Assembly: GCA_046160485.1 (NCBI GenBank)
Contig: JBJXGV010000009.1
Location: 1-64,000, forward strand
DNA: 64,000 nt
DNA from: JBJXGV01 sp046160485
GTDB taxonomy: Bacteria > Orphanbacterota > Orphanbacteria > JBJXGV01
Direction of reading: 5' to 3'
The position numbers and the translations under genes were made by a program. Positions within the stretch are counted from its first letter, which is position 1; each line of letters begins with the position of its first letter. The notes under the pieces were generated by a model. The model searched no databases and was not told where the DNA came from. It worked only from the letters and a program-made list of their open reading frames with translations. Of the stretch, positions 44,449-52,527 are shown piece after piece.

Positions 44449-45462
44449 CTACTTGATTCCGATCACCATCGAGTCGGGCCCGATGAGCGGCTCGACTCGC
44501 GTCGACGAGAAACCCGCGCCTTTCATCCAGCCTTCGCAGTCGGCGCCCGTGTAGTCGAAGCCACCGGGCGTTTCGATCAGCATGTTGAGGCTCATCATCA
44601 AGCCGAACGCGTTCTTCGAGCGGTCGTCATCGATGATCGATTCGTACACGATGAACGCGCCGCCCGCCGGCACGGCGTCGAACGCCTTCTGCACGAGCAT
44701 TTGTTTCGTGGGGAGATCCCAGTCGTGGAGGATGTGGCCCATCATCACGACGTCGGCCTTCGGGAGCGGAGCTTCGAAGAAGCTGCCGGGGAGAAACGAG
44801 ACGCGGTCCGCGATACCGTGGGCGGCGCAGAACTCTTCGAAGATCGGCGCGACTTCCGGCAAGTCGAAGCCGTGGCCGCGCAGGTGCGGGTTCGCGAGCG
44901 CGACCTGCACGGCGAGATCGCCCTGCGCGGTGCCGACGTCGACGAACGTTTTGTAGTTCTTCCACGGAAACGCGCGCGCGATCGTCATGTTCGCGCCACG
45001 GCTGATGCCCGTCATCGCCGCGAGGAATCCCTTCAGGCGCGCCGGGTCGGCGTAGAGCGTTTCGAAGAGCCCGGGGCCGCCGCCTTTGAGTTCGTTCTGC
45101 GGCATGCCTGTGCGAAGCGCTTCCGTGAGGTGGCCCCAGAATGGATAGAGGCGCGCGTTCGCCATCTCGAGAACGCCGCCGATGTACGACGGCTTTTTTT
45201 GGTCGAGGAAGAGATCCGTCTCGGGCGTGTTCGAGTAGCGATCGCCGTCGCGCTGCAAGAAGCCGAGCGCGACGAGCGTGTCGAGGAAGTCGCGCGCCGA
45301 ACGCGGATGCAGACCGAGCCGGCCGCTGAGAGCGTCGAAGCGTTCCGGTCCGTGCGCGAGTTCGGTGAAGACGCTCATCTCGATCGCGCTCAGCAGCGTT
45401 TTCGCCGGCCAGAACGCGAGGCCGGTTTGCAGGATGCGTTCGGGGGTCACGTGTGCGGACAT
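44449..45462 (-). CDS. SAM-dependent O-methyltransferase
   Basis: 337 residues from the ATG with GGAGGA upstream. An N-terminal winged-helix dimerisation domain (residues 1-100, RFDALSGRLGLHPRSARDFLDTLVALGFL) is joined to a class I methyltransferase with SAM motif FVDVGTAQGDLAVQVAL and GHILHDWDLP, the catalytic His/Asp block of small-molecule O-methyltransferases. It resembles acetylserotonin or hydroxyneurosporene methyltransferases; substrate unknown. It precedes the rhodanese gene by 21 bases. Confidence 0.9.
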   Translation of the reverse strand: MSAHVTPERILQTGLAFWPAKTLLSAIEMSVFTELAHGPERFDALSGRLGLHPRSARDFLDTLVALGFLQRDGDRYSNTPETDLFLDQKKPSYIGGVLEMANARLYPFWGHLTEALRTGMPQNELKGGGPGLFETLYADPARLKGFLAAMTGISRGANMTIARAFPWKNYKTFVDVGTAQGDLAVQVALANPHLRGHGFDLPEVAPIFEEFCAAHGIADRVSFLPGSFFEAPLPKADVVMMGHILHDWDLPTKQMLVQKAFDAVPAGGAFIVYESIIDDDRSKNAFGLMMSLNMLIETPGGFDYTGADCEGWMKGAGFSSTRVEPLIGPDSMVIGIK

Positions 45463-45509
45463 CCATTCCTCCAGAATGTTATGCGTTGCACCGTTCGTCG
45501 GTGCCGTCG

Positions 45510-46293
45510 TTAGCGCGGCGTGTTCGCGTTCACCGCGACGCGGCCGCGCACGATGCGCGCGCACGGCAGCATCCCCGCGCGCTCGAGCGCACGCCGCGAC
45601 GCAACGTTCGTCGCGCGGCACCGCGCCGCGGGGACGCGCTCCATTTCATAGCAGATTCGCTTCAATTCCTGCACGAGATAACTCGCCAGGCCGAGCCGTT
45701 GATGCGCCTGCGCGACCTCCATGAAGATGTCGCCGTAGGGCGGATTGTAATGAAAGAGGATGCCGCCGGTGGCGACAAGTTCGCCGTCACGCTCCAGGCC
45801 CCAGTCGCCGACGGGCTCCGTCGTGTGCGGGAAGGCGCGCGCGCGGTCGGCGTCCGTAACCGCGCGCAGCGTCGCGCCGGGCGCCGGCAGCGTCGTCGTG
45901 ATCGCGTCCGAGAAGAGGACGATCTCGCTCGTCAGTGCGTCGGCGCAATCGTGCAGCATGAGCGAGAGGAGCGCGTCGTTCGTCTGCGCCTCGATCCAGC
46001 GCGCGCTGCTGGCCGCGAGCAGCCGGCGGAAGAGCGGCAGCGCGAGGCCGCGGCACGCGGGGCGGACGTAGAACTTCCTTGACGGTTTCCTTCGCGTCGC
46101 CTGGCGCGCCGCCAACGGAGCCGTAGCCGATCGCGCCGCCGCCGATCGAGAGCGCGTACGAATCGGTGAAGCCGCGCGCGTGCCAGGAGTCGTGCACGAT
46201 CTGGCAATTCATTTCGCGGCGATAGTCGTTGCGCAGTCCGAGAACCGCTTCGAGAGAAACCCGCGCGACGTCGATCGACGGCTGCGAAGTCAC
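45510..46293 (-). pseudogene. GNAT acetyltransferase interrupted by a frameshift
   Basis: The 5' half (from GTG 46293, MTSQPSIDVARVSLEAVLGLRNDYRREMN) and the 3' half (ending VAVNANTPR at 45510) are in different frames. They join naturally at about 46070-46082 as KETVKE then FYVRPACRG if one base is removed near the AAGGAAG stretch. The result would be a protein of about 260 residues with two GNAT-like parts, the second ending GDIFMEVAQAHQRLGLASYLVQELKRICYE. It may be a true frameshift, a sequencing error, or less likely a programmed shift. The start overlaps the upstream small gene (GTGA). Confidence 0.75.
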
Positions 46294-46472
46294 CGCGAGA
46301 TCACGGGAGTCGATCGCTTCTCAGCTCCGCATTTGACGGTGCGCGTTATCTCGATCATCGGCGGAACGATGGTGCCGAGTAAGAGGCCTGTGACGGCGCC
46401 GTAGACCGCTGGAATCACGGTGAAAATCACGCCGGCTGCGACAGCTCTCAACGCCCGGGCGCGCATTCTCAC
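46290..46472 (-). CDS. Possible small membrane protein
   Basis: 60 residues with one long hydrophobic stretch (ALRAVAAGVIFTVIPAVYGAVTGLLLGTIV). Its GTG overlaps the SIMPL-protein stop and its stop overlaps the GNAT start, both as GTGA, which argues that it is translated. No family recognised; the evidence is coupling only. Confidence 0.45.
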   Translation of the reverse strand: MRMRARALRAVAAGVIFTVIPAVYGAVTGLLLGTIVPPMIEITRTVKCGAEKRSTPVISR

Positions 46473-47200
46473 TTCAGCGCGAAGCTGCTCGTTACAATTG
46501 CGAGCACGTCTTTCTCGAGCGACGACGTATCGTTGTTGCCCTCGGCGGACACTTCGGTCATCCCCGCCGGGTTGATCTGCATGACGCCCATTCGCGCCGA
46601 GCGGAGCGCGCCGACCTTGGCGCCTGTGCTCGATGCGATCTGCTCGGCGCGAACGCGGGCATCTTTCGCCGCCTCGCCGAGCATCTGAATCTTCAAGTCG
46701 CTGAGCTTCGTGTAGTGATACTCAGGGTCGCGCGACCCAACGAGAATCCCCTGATTGATCAGTTCCGTCGCCTCGCGCGAAACCTGCGTCACCTTGCTCA
46801 CGTCGTCCGAGCTGATCGAAATCGCTTGCGACATCTGGTAACCGATGACCTTGTCCTGAATCTCCATGCCGTTCTCGTCGCGCGCATGAAACGTCCACGT
46901 GCGCACCGCTGACACGACGATTTGTTCGTTGCTGATGCCCTTGCCTTCGAGGTAGCCGACGACGAGCGGCACTTGCGTCGAGACCTGCGCGTACGCGTCG
47001 GCCATCGTCGCTGCCTGCGTCGTTACTTCGGCGTGCCACACGATCCAGTCCGAAACGATGCGCCGTTTCGCGGATCCAGTCACCGTGATCGACTGGTCCT
47101 GACTCTTGATGCGCACGAGCGCGTTCGATCCGATCGACGCGGCAATGATCAACCCGATCGCCATCGAAACGCCGGCCAAGAAGCGGCCCTTGTCCTGCAT
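46469..47200 (-). CDS. SIMPL-domain (DUF541) protein
   Basis: 243 residues. One N-terminal membrane helix (FLAGVSMAIGLIIAASIGSNAL) is followed by a SIMPL/DUF541 domain with SITVTGSAKRRIVSDWIVWHAEV and KLSDLKIQMLGEAAKDARVRAEQIAS. The family occurs in the periplasm or envelope of many bacteria and functions are little known. Stop overlaps the next small gene. Confidence 0.9.
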   Translation of the reverse strand: MQDKGRFLAGVSMAIGLIIAASIGSNALVRIKSQDQSITVTGSAKRRIVSDWIVWHAEVTTQAATMADAYAQVSTQVPLVVGYLEGKGISNEQIVVSAVRTWTFHARDENGMEIQDKVIGYQMSQAISISSDDVSKVTQVSREATELINQGILVGSRDPEYHYTKLSDLKIQMLGEAAKDARVRAEQIASSTGAKVGALRSARMGVMQINPAGMTEVSAEGNNDTSSLEKDVLAIVTSSFALK

Positions 47201-47267
47201 CGCTATTTCTCCTCCAGTCGGATGTCTTCAGCGGCGCAACGCATACATAATTGGCCTCTGTTTGCGC

Positions 47268-47654
47268 TCACTTGGGCGCGCGTCCGCGCGATCTTCGAGG
47301 CGTCTGGGAGCGCGACGTTTTGCCCGACGCTTGCGGACGCGCGGCGGGACGTTTCGCGGTTCTTCGCCGCGTTCGCATGTGCATCACGTACCTGCGCAGC
47401 ACGGCGTTCATTCGCGATTGATACAGCGGCCCCGCGGCCTTGAACCAAGCTAAGACGTCCTCGTCGATACGCAGAGAGATAGCCTTTTTGCCGACGGGCA
47501 CGACCAGCAGCGCGTCATCCCAGATCGTCTCCGGCAGATTGGCAAGCTCTGGAGGCGATGTCCGCGCGATCTCAGCGTCGCTCATGCGGCGCATCCGCCG
47601 AATGTCCGCCCGACCTCGACTCGGCGACTTTGGTTTACCTGATGATTTGGCCAT
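47268..47654 (-). CDS. brnA: BrnA-type antitoxin
   Basis: 128 residues. The core ISLRIDEDVLAWFKAAGPLYQSRMNAVLRRYV is the DUF4415/BrnA ribbon-helix-helix DNA-binding region. The N-terminal part should wrap the BrnT toxin. A basic tail of about 35 residues (RTRRRTAKRPAARPQASGK) extends beyond usual BrnA. It overlaps brnT by 20 bases. BrnA neutralises BrnT and represses the operon. Confidence 0.9.
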   Translation of the reverse strand: MAKSSGKPKSPSRGRADIRRMRRMSDAEIARTSPPELANLPETIWDDALLVVPVGKKAISLRIDEDVLAWFKAAGPLYQSRMNAVLRRYVMHMRTRRRTAKRPAARPQASGKTSRSQTPRRSRGRAPK

Positions 47655-47922
47655 AGCGCTTCCTCTCGCTTCGATTGCTCAGACGAGCAGATATGATGCG
47701 TCGGACATCCGGAGCATTCGCGAATTTGCGATCCGTGTAAACGATGGTCAGGTACAACCCTTCGGCCACACCGATAGCGATGAAGCGCCGTTCCCCGTAG
47801 TCGTGACGCCGATCCTCCGTGATGACAGTCGGGCCGTCGAAAATGAGAGTCGCGAACGCGAAGTCGAAACCTCGAACTCGGTAGTTCATCGCGCTCTTCC
47901 GCCCATCCCACGTGAACCGCAC
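47635..47922 (-). CDS. brnT: BrnT-type ribonuclease toxin
   Basis: 95 residues from a GTG. FTWDGRKSAMNYRVRGFDFAFATLIFDG, then GERRFIAIGVAEGLYLTIVYTDR and RRIISARLSNRSERKRYGQ give the BrnT pattern of a compact RelE-like ribonuclease. BrnT toxins inhibit translation by cleaving RNA. It is the first gene of the brnTA operon, as expected. Confidence 0.92.
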   Translation of the reverse strand: MRFTWDGRKSAMNYRVRGFDFAFATLIFDGPTVITEDRRHDYGERRFIAIGVAEGLYLTIVYTDRKFANAPDVRRIISARLSNRSERKRYGQIIR

Positions 47923-47937
47923 GGAGCACGCTACGCC

Positions 47938-47947
47938 TGTATATACA
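47938..47947 (-). promoter_or_regulatory. Palindrome upstream of brnT
   Basis: TGTATATACA, a perfect 10-base AT-rich palindrome 16 bases before the brnT start, with TTGACG (minus strand, 47957-47952) just upstream. BrnA-type antitoxins bind palindromes in their own promoters, so this is a candidate operator. Confidence 0.4.
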
Positions 47948-48065
47948 TTGCGTCAAGGCAGCGCCGTGGCGGCGCGCAACGATACTTGCGTGTCGCGTTG
48001 AAAGAGTGCCGGACATTCTGGTGTGGGCGGTATTCCCGATCAGAAACGAAGAGAGAGCGCCGTCG

Positions 48066-49064
48066 CTACCGCCAATCGTCGAGCAAGTAGACGCCCGGCC
48101 GATTGTAGCCGGGCTCGTTGGGGCGGTGCATCGCGACGCCTTGGAACTCGGTGCGGAAGTTGTGTTCGAGCAGCGCGCGGTACGCCTCGTGGCGCGCCAT
48201 GTTGGCGCCGGTGAAGAGCCGCACCGCGTCGCTCCGCGCGGCAATCTCTTCGCATGCGCGAAGCAGGCGCGTGAAGTTCGCCGCTGCCGCCGCGCCCGGG
48301 CGCACGGCGCCGAACTTCACGTAGCAGATTCCGCTGCCGGCTTCGCTGCCCGGCCCGATGTGGCACACGGCCAAGCCGACGAGTCCCGCGTCGCCCCACA
48401 AGAGCACGGTGTCGCCGAGTTTTTGCGAGGCCACGGCATTGATCTCGCGACTCACATCCAGTCCGTCGAAGATTTCGCCCGTGAGTTCGCGGCACGCGCG
48501 GAGCGTGGTTTCGCGATCGGCTTCCTTCACCTCGGAGAATCGCGTCCACTGCGACGAGCGCGAAGGCTGCGCGGGCGCGAGCACCGGCCGCTCGACCTCC
48601 TTCGACATGATCGCGGTGAGGAAGCGCGGCCAAAATCCGTATCGCTGGTAGAGGCCGACGTGTTTCTGGCTGTGCGAGAACGTGAAGAGCCCCGCGTGCG
48701 CGGTGCCCCAGCGCGTGAAGCACTCCACGATCGGTTCCATGAGCCGCTTGCCGACGCCGCGGTCCCACACGTCGGGGCGAATCGTGAGCGGTCCGAAGAA
48801 TCCGACGCTGCCCCAGTTCGTCGCGAAGTTCGAGCCGGCGAGCGCGCCGTCGATCTCCGCGCCGAACGCGGCCGCCGGATCGGCGAGCCAGCGCGTCCGC
48901 ACATAGCTCGCGTCGCCCGCGAACGCGGTCGGATCGGGCATCCCGAGGAATGTGCCGAACGCCACGCGCATGATGTGATCCGCCGCGGGCAGGTCGGTCT
49001 CGGCGAGTGCACGGACGGTGATGTCCGACTTCGATCGCGCCGACGGAGCGGGCTGAGTCACCAC
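48066..49064 (-). CDS. GNAT-family acetyltransferase, two-domain
   Basis: 332 residues. The N-terminal GNAT domain has the acetyl-CoA signature IRPDVWDRGVGKRLMEPIVE and the GFWPRF strand. The second half (from about residue 175) is a second, degenerate GNAT-like domain with VLLWGDAGLVGLAVCHIGPGSEAGSGICYVKFGAVRPGAAA. Start is GTG. Substrate unknown. Confidence 0.87.
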   Translation of the reverse strand: MVTQPAPSARSKSDITVRALAETDLPAADHIMRVAFGTFLGMPDPTAFAGDASYVRTRWLADPAAAFGAEIDGALAGSNFATNWGSVGFFGPLTIRPDVWDRGVGKRLMEPIVECFTRWGTAHAGLFTFSHSQKHVGLYQRYGFWPRFLTAIMSKEVERPVLAPAQPSRSSQWTRFSEVKEADRETTLRACRELTGEIFDGLDVSREINAVASQKLGDTVLLWGDAGLVGLAVCHIGPGSEAGSGICYVKFGAVRPGAAAAANFTRLLRACEEIAARSDAVRLFTGANMARHEAYRALLEHNFRTEFQGVAMHRPNEPGYNRPGVYLLDDWR

Positions 49065-49180
49065 TGCGGTCTCCTCAGTGGATCGGTTCGGCGGCTGCTT
49101 CGATCACGGCACCGCGTCAACGGCTCGCCGCGAGCGGCGGGCGCGGCGTCGCGAGCAGCCGCGTTCACGCAGTAGCGAAA

Positions 49181-50017
49181 CTACGCGTCGAGATCGTACG
49201 CGATGCGCGCCCACGTGCGGACTTCGTCGTCGACGTCGCCGGGCGATTTGATCTCGAAGCGATGCGTGATGCGATCGCCCTTCGCGAGGCCGCCGGTGTC
49301 GAAGAGGCGGCGCGGCAGCTTCTGCTTGACGCCCTTGAGCGCGAGGCCGAAGTCGATGCGCGATTGGCTCGTCGGCTTTACCTGCGCGAAGACGTGCGCG
49401 CGATAGAGCGGCACGATGGTTTGGCAGGGGCACACCTTCACGTCATCGCCGAGCGAGCGCCCGAGTGCGATGAGCGCGTCGTGAACGGGGCGGAGCCACA
49501 CCTTCGGTCCCGTGTACATCGCCTCGACGTAGCGCACGGCAGCGGCGAGGTAGAGGCCGGGATCGGTGTCGGCGCTCGAACGCCCCGCGGCATACTCGGC
49601 GATCATCCACACCGTCGTGCCGCCGAGTTTGTGATTGTGCTTGAGCCAATCGCGGCGGCCCTTGGGGTCCGTTGGGCCCTGGGCAATCACCATCTGCGCC
49701 CACTGGTCGATCGAGCGGCCGGTCTTCGCGGGCATGTTGTCGACGATCGCTTGCACGTAGGCGACGCCGGGATGCACGTCGTACAACGCACCAGCGCGAT
49801 TGGCCTTCGTCGATGCGGCTAGCTTCCGCGCGGGCGCGGGCGGCTGCGGCGCGGTCTTCTTGTTCATGAGCGCCGTGCTCACGATCTTCGGCTTGACGAT
49901 GGTCGGCTTTGCAACCGCACGCTTCGGTGCCGCGGGCTTCGTTGGCGCCACCTTCGTCGCCGCCGAATTCATCGGCGCCTTCTTCTTCGGCGCGGGCTTC
50001 TTCTCCGCCGCCATCAT
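49181..50017 (-). CDS. DUF4287/DUF5655 protein with Lys/Ala/Pro N-terminal tail
   Basis: 278 residues. Residues 1-75 are a low-complexity Lys/Ala/Pro/Thr tail (KKPAPKKKAPMNS, KPAAPKRAVAKPT) like eukaryotic H1-type tails. Then comes a DUF4287-like unit (KTGRSIDQWAQMVIAQGPTDPKGRRDWLKHNHKLGG) and a DUF5655-like C-terminal unit (MYTGPKVWLRPVHDALIALGRSLGDDVKV ... FAQVKPTSQSRIDFGLAL). The start overlaps the stop of the VOC gene (ATGA). The tail may bind nucleic acid or polyanions; this is inference. Confidence 0.82.
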   Translation of the reverse strand: MMAAEKKPAPKKKAPMNSAATKVAPTKPAAPKRAVAKPTIVKPKIVSTALMNKKTAPQPPAPARKLAASTKANRAGALYDVHPGVAYVQAIVDNMPAKTGRSIDQWAQMVIAQGPTDPKGRRDWLKHNHKLGGTTVWMIAEYAAGRSSADTDPGLYLAAAVRYVEAMYTGPKVWLRPVHDALIALGRSLGDDVKVCPCQTIVPLYRAHVFAQVKPTSQSRIDFGLALKGVKQKLPRRLFDTGGLAKGDRITHRFEIKSPGDVDDEVRTWARIAYDLDA

Positions 50018-50553
50018 CGTGCTGCCTTCTTCGACTTCGCGCGCGCGGTGGTCTTCGTCTTCGCTTTCGCTTTCGATGTTGCCTTCGTTGTCTTGCCCCT
50101 CGGTTTACTCGTCGTTTTGCTCACGGCCTTCGCCTTCGCTTTCGTTTTCGCTTTCGCTTTCGCACGCGCCGGCTCGAACAGCGCCGTCACCGCGCCCGCC
50201 GGATCGCGAATCACGCAGTAGCGCCCCATCCCGCCGAGCCCCTTCGGCTCGACGAGCACCGATCCGCCCATCGCGACGCACCGCTTCGCACTCGTCGCCG
50301 CGCTCTTCACGGTGATGTAGATCATCCACGTCGGCGGCAGGTTCTCGTTGACGCCGCGCGCGTGGCACACGCCGGCGACGGTCTTGCCCGAGCCCGGAAG
50401 GTTCATGCAGTAGTCGTTATATCCGCCCATCGCGACGTCGCTCGACTTCCAGCCGACGACTTTCTTGTAGAAATTTCGCACCTCGGTCGCGTTTGGCACG
50501 GCGAGGTCGAACCAGCCGATCGACCCCACTTCGAGATCTTTGGATTCACTCAT
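50014..50553 (-). CDS. VOC-family protein with Lys/Ala C-terminal tail
   Basis: 179 residues. A glyoxalase/VOC domain (GSIGWFDLAVPNATEVRNFYKKVVGWKSSDV, GRYCVIRDPAGAVTALFEP) is followed by about 55 residues composed almost only of Lys, Ala, Thr and Arg (AKAKTKAKAKAV, KAKTKTTARAKSKK). The ATG chosen has GAGGAG 12 bases upstream; a longer upstream frame is possible. Stop overlaps the start of the adjacent tailed gene (ATGA). Confidence 0.85.
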   Translation of the reverse strand: MSESKDLEVGSIGWFDLAVPNATEVRNFYKKVVGWKSSDVAMGGYNDYCMNLPGSGKTVAGVCHARGVNENLPPTWMIYITVKSAATSAKRCVAMGGSVLVEPKGLGGMGRYCVIRDPAGAVTALFEPARAKAKAKTKAKAKAVSKTTSKPRGKTTKATSKAKAKTKTTARAKSKKAAR

Positions 50554-50648
50554 GGCGTGGCGGCGCTCCTCTGGACGGGGCGTGGGCGGTGCGGTGGACT
50601 CCACCGTGTGATGCTAGCTGTGATTCGGAGCGGCCATTGTAGCCGATC

Positions 50649-51167
50649 CTATCCCAATGGGATAGCACGAAGTGCAGCAAAGACGCGGTGTTCGAGCCCG
50701 GCGAAGGTCGTGAGGCGCCCGGGGGTCATGCCGATCTTGCGGGCCACGCCGGCCGAGGGCGCGTTGACGGGCCGGATGAGGGAGATGACGCGCGGCATAC
50801 CGAGGGCGCCGAACGCGTGGTCGCGCACCGCCTTCGCGGCTTCCGACGCGAACCCGCGCCGCCAGAATGGCCGATGAACGAGGTACCCGATCTCGGGCTC
50901 CCGGACGCCGTCGACCTCCTGCATCGCGAGGCCGACCTGCCCGACCGGCGCGCCCGTTTCACGCGACGCGACGAGCCAGAGCCCGTGGCCGTCCCGCGAG
51001 TAGCGCCCGAGCTGGCGCTCGATCCACGTGACGGACTCGTCGCGCGTGTACGGCTTCGGGTAGAAGCGCATCACCTCGGGGTCGGCGAGCATCTCCGCGA
51101 CGAAGTCGAGATCGGCCATCGACATTTCGCGGAGCGACAGGCGCGGCGTTTCGAGCGCGGGCCCCAT
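50649..51167 (-). CDS. RimJ/RimL-like GNAT acetyltransferase
   Basis: 172 residues from the ATG at 51167, the usual length; the frame continues upstream to 51296 and overlaps the ATPase gene. LETPRLSLREMSMADLDFVAEMLADPEVMRFYPKPYT opens the fold and YLVHRPFWRRGFASEAAKAV is the acetyl-CoA loop. Probably acetylates a protein N-terminus or small molecule. The last bases contain an 8+8 inverted repeat (CTATCCCA and TGGGATAG). Confidence 0.87.
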   Translation of the reverse strand: MGPALETPRLSLREMSMADLDFVAEMLADPEVMRFYPKPYTRDESVTWIERQLGRYSRDGHGLWLVASRETGAPVGQVGLAMQEVDGVREPEIGYLVHRPFWRRGFASEAAKAVRDHAFGALGMPRVISLIRPVNAPSAGVARKIGMTPGRLTTFAGLEHRVFAALRAIPLG

Positions 51168-51271
51168 CGGGCTGGGACTAGCGGCGCGCTGGTCCGTGTG
51201 CACCGCCGCCTCGGCGTTCGACGCTGCGTCGAAGTGAGTCGGCCACTCGCGCGACGGAAAGCCGAACCGGC

Positions 51272-52438
51272 TCACGCGGAGGAAAGCTCCTCGCACAAGT
51301 CGGTAAGGGAGACCGCCTCCACGCCTTCAGCGATCGGAAAGCGTTCGGTGCCGCCATACACCACCAACCGTCGCTCCGGACGCACAGCGTCGCACCCGAG
51401 ATGGAATCCCTTCTCGACTTTCGGCACGCGCCCGCGCTTCGTCTCTATCGCCCATGGCTTGCGCCGGCCGGGAAGCGTCAGTAGCAGGTCGATCTCGGCG
51501 CCGGCTGCGGTTCGAAAGAAGTATGGCTCGGTGCCGCTCGGCGCCGCGGCGATCAACGACTCGATCGCTAGGCCCTCCCAGCTCGCTCCCACCACGGGAT
51601 GTGCGAGCAGGGCCTCGCGGTCGCCGATCCCGAGTAGCGCGTGGACGAGTCCGCTGTCGCGGACGTAGACCTTCGGCGCTTTGACCAGGCGTTTGCGAAT
51701 GTTGCCGTGCCACGGAGAGAGACGGCGCACGAGGAGCAGGTCCACCAAGAGGTCGAGGTAGGCAGCGACCGTCTTGCCGTCCACGGCCAGCGCACGCGCG
51801 AGCGCCGCGGCGTTCAGCAGGCCGCCCTGCTGGTGCGCGAGCATTGTCCAGAGCCGGCGCAGTGTCTCCGCCGGAATGCGAGGCCCGAGCTGCGGGACAT
51901 CGCGCTCGAGGTAAGTGCGGATGAAGTCCCCGCGCCAGCGCAGGCTCGCGGCGTCGGAGTCGGCGAGCAGGCTCTCCGGAAATCCGCCGCGCAGCCAGTG
52001 GGGGTCGAGTCGCCTGCGACCCACCTCTCCCGCGTCGAGCGGGGCAAGCTCCAGATAGCGAATGCGCCCCGCGAGAGACTCGCTCGACTGCTTCAACAGA
52101 TCGATCGACGCCGATCCGAGAACGAGGAAACGTCCCCTGCCGCGCCCGCGCCGCCTTCCCGCGTCGATGATTCCGCGCAGACTGCGGAAAAGCTGCGGCA
52201 CGCGCTGAATCTCGTCGAGGATGACGAGCCTGTCCTCGTGCTGCGAGAGGTAGAGCTCGGGCTCGGCCAGCTTTGCCCGATCTGTTTCGGACTCGAGATC
52301 GAGATAGACCGCGGGCCGCGTCTTGGCGACTTGCAGCGCGAGCGTCGTCTTCCCGCTCTGTCGCGGGCCCAGGAGTGCCGCCGCCGGGACTTCGGCGAGC
52401 GCGGACGTAAGCGTGGGAAGAAGGCGGCGCGAAATCAT
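51272..52438 (-). CDS. AAA_14/DUF4143 ATPase
   Basis: 388 residues. Walker A is GPRQSGKTT, Walker B LVILDEIQR and sensor FLVLGSASIDL. The DUF4143 C-terminal half includes DGKTVAAYLDLLVDLLLVRRL, KAPKVYVRDSGLVHALLG and a restriction-like IDLLLTLPGRRKPWAIETKRG with the D-x(n)-ExK pattern. Such proteins are frequent in accessory islands and may be toxin or defence modules; function is unknown. It ends within the spurious extension of the GNAT frame. Confidence 0.9.
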   Translation of the reverse strand: MISRRLLPTLTSALAEVPAAALLGPRQSGKTTLALQVAKTRPAVYLDLESETDRAKLAEPELYLSQHEDRLVILDEIQRVPQLFRSLRGIIDAGRRRGRGRGRFLVLGSASIDLLKQSSESLAGRIRYLELAPLDAGEVGRRRLDPHWLRGGFPESLLADSDAASLRWRGDFIRTYLERDVPQLGPRIPAETLRRLWTMLAHQQGGLLNAAALARALAVDGKTVAAYLDLLVDLLLVRRLSPWHGNIRKRLVKAPKVYVRDSGLVHALLGIGDREALLAHPVVGASWEGLAIESLIAAAPSGTEPYFFRTAAGAEIDLLLTLPGRRKPWAIETKRGRVPKVEKGFHLGCDAVRPERRLVVYGGTERFPIAEGVEAVSLTDLCEELSSA

Positions 52439-52527
52439 GCGTGCAATTATGGAGCGATGCTCCAGAATTGCAAGGACGGGTTATCTGTATGCGTCGCTCC
52501 GGTGGCGGATCGCGGAGCTCTCGCGCC

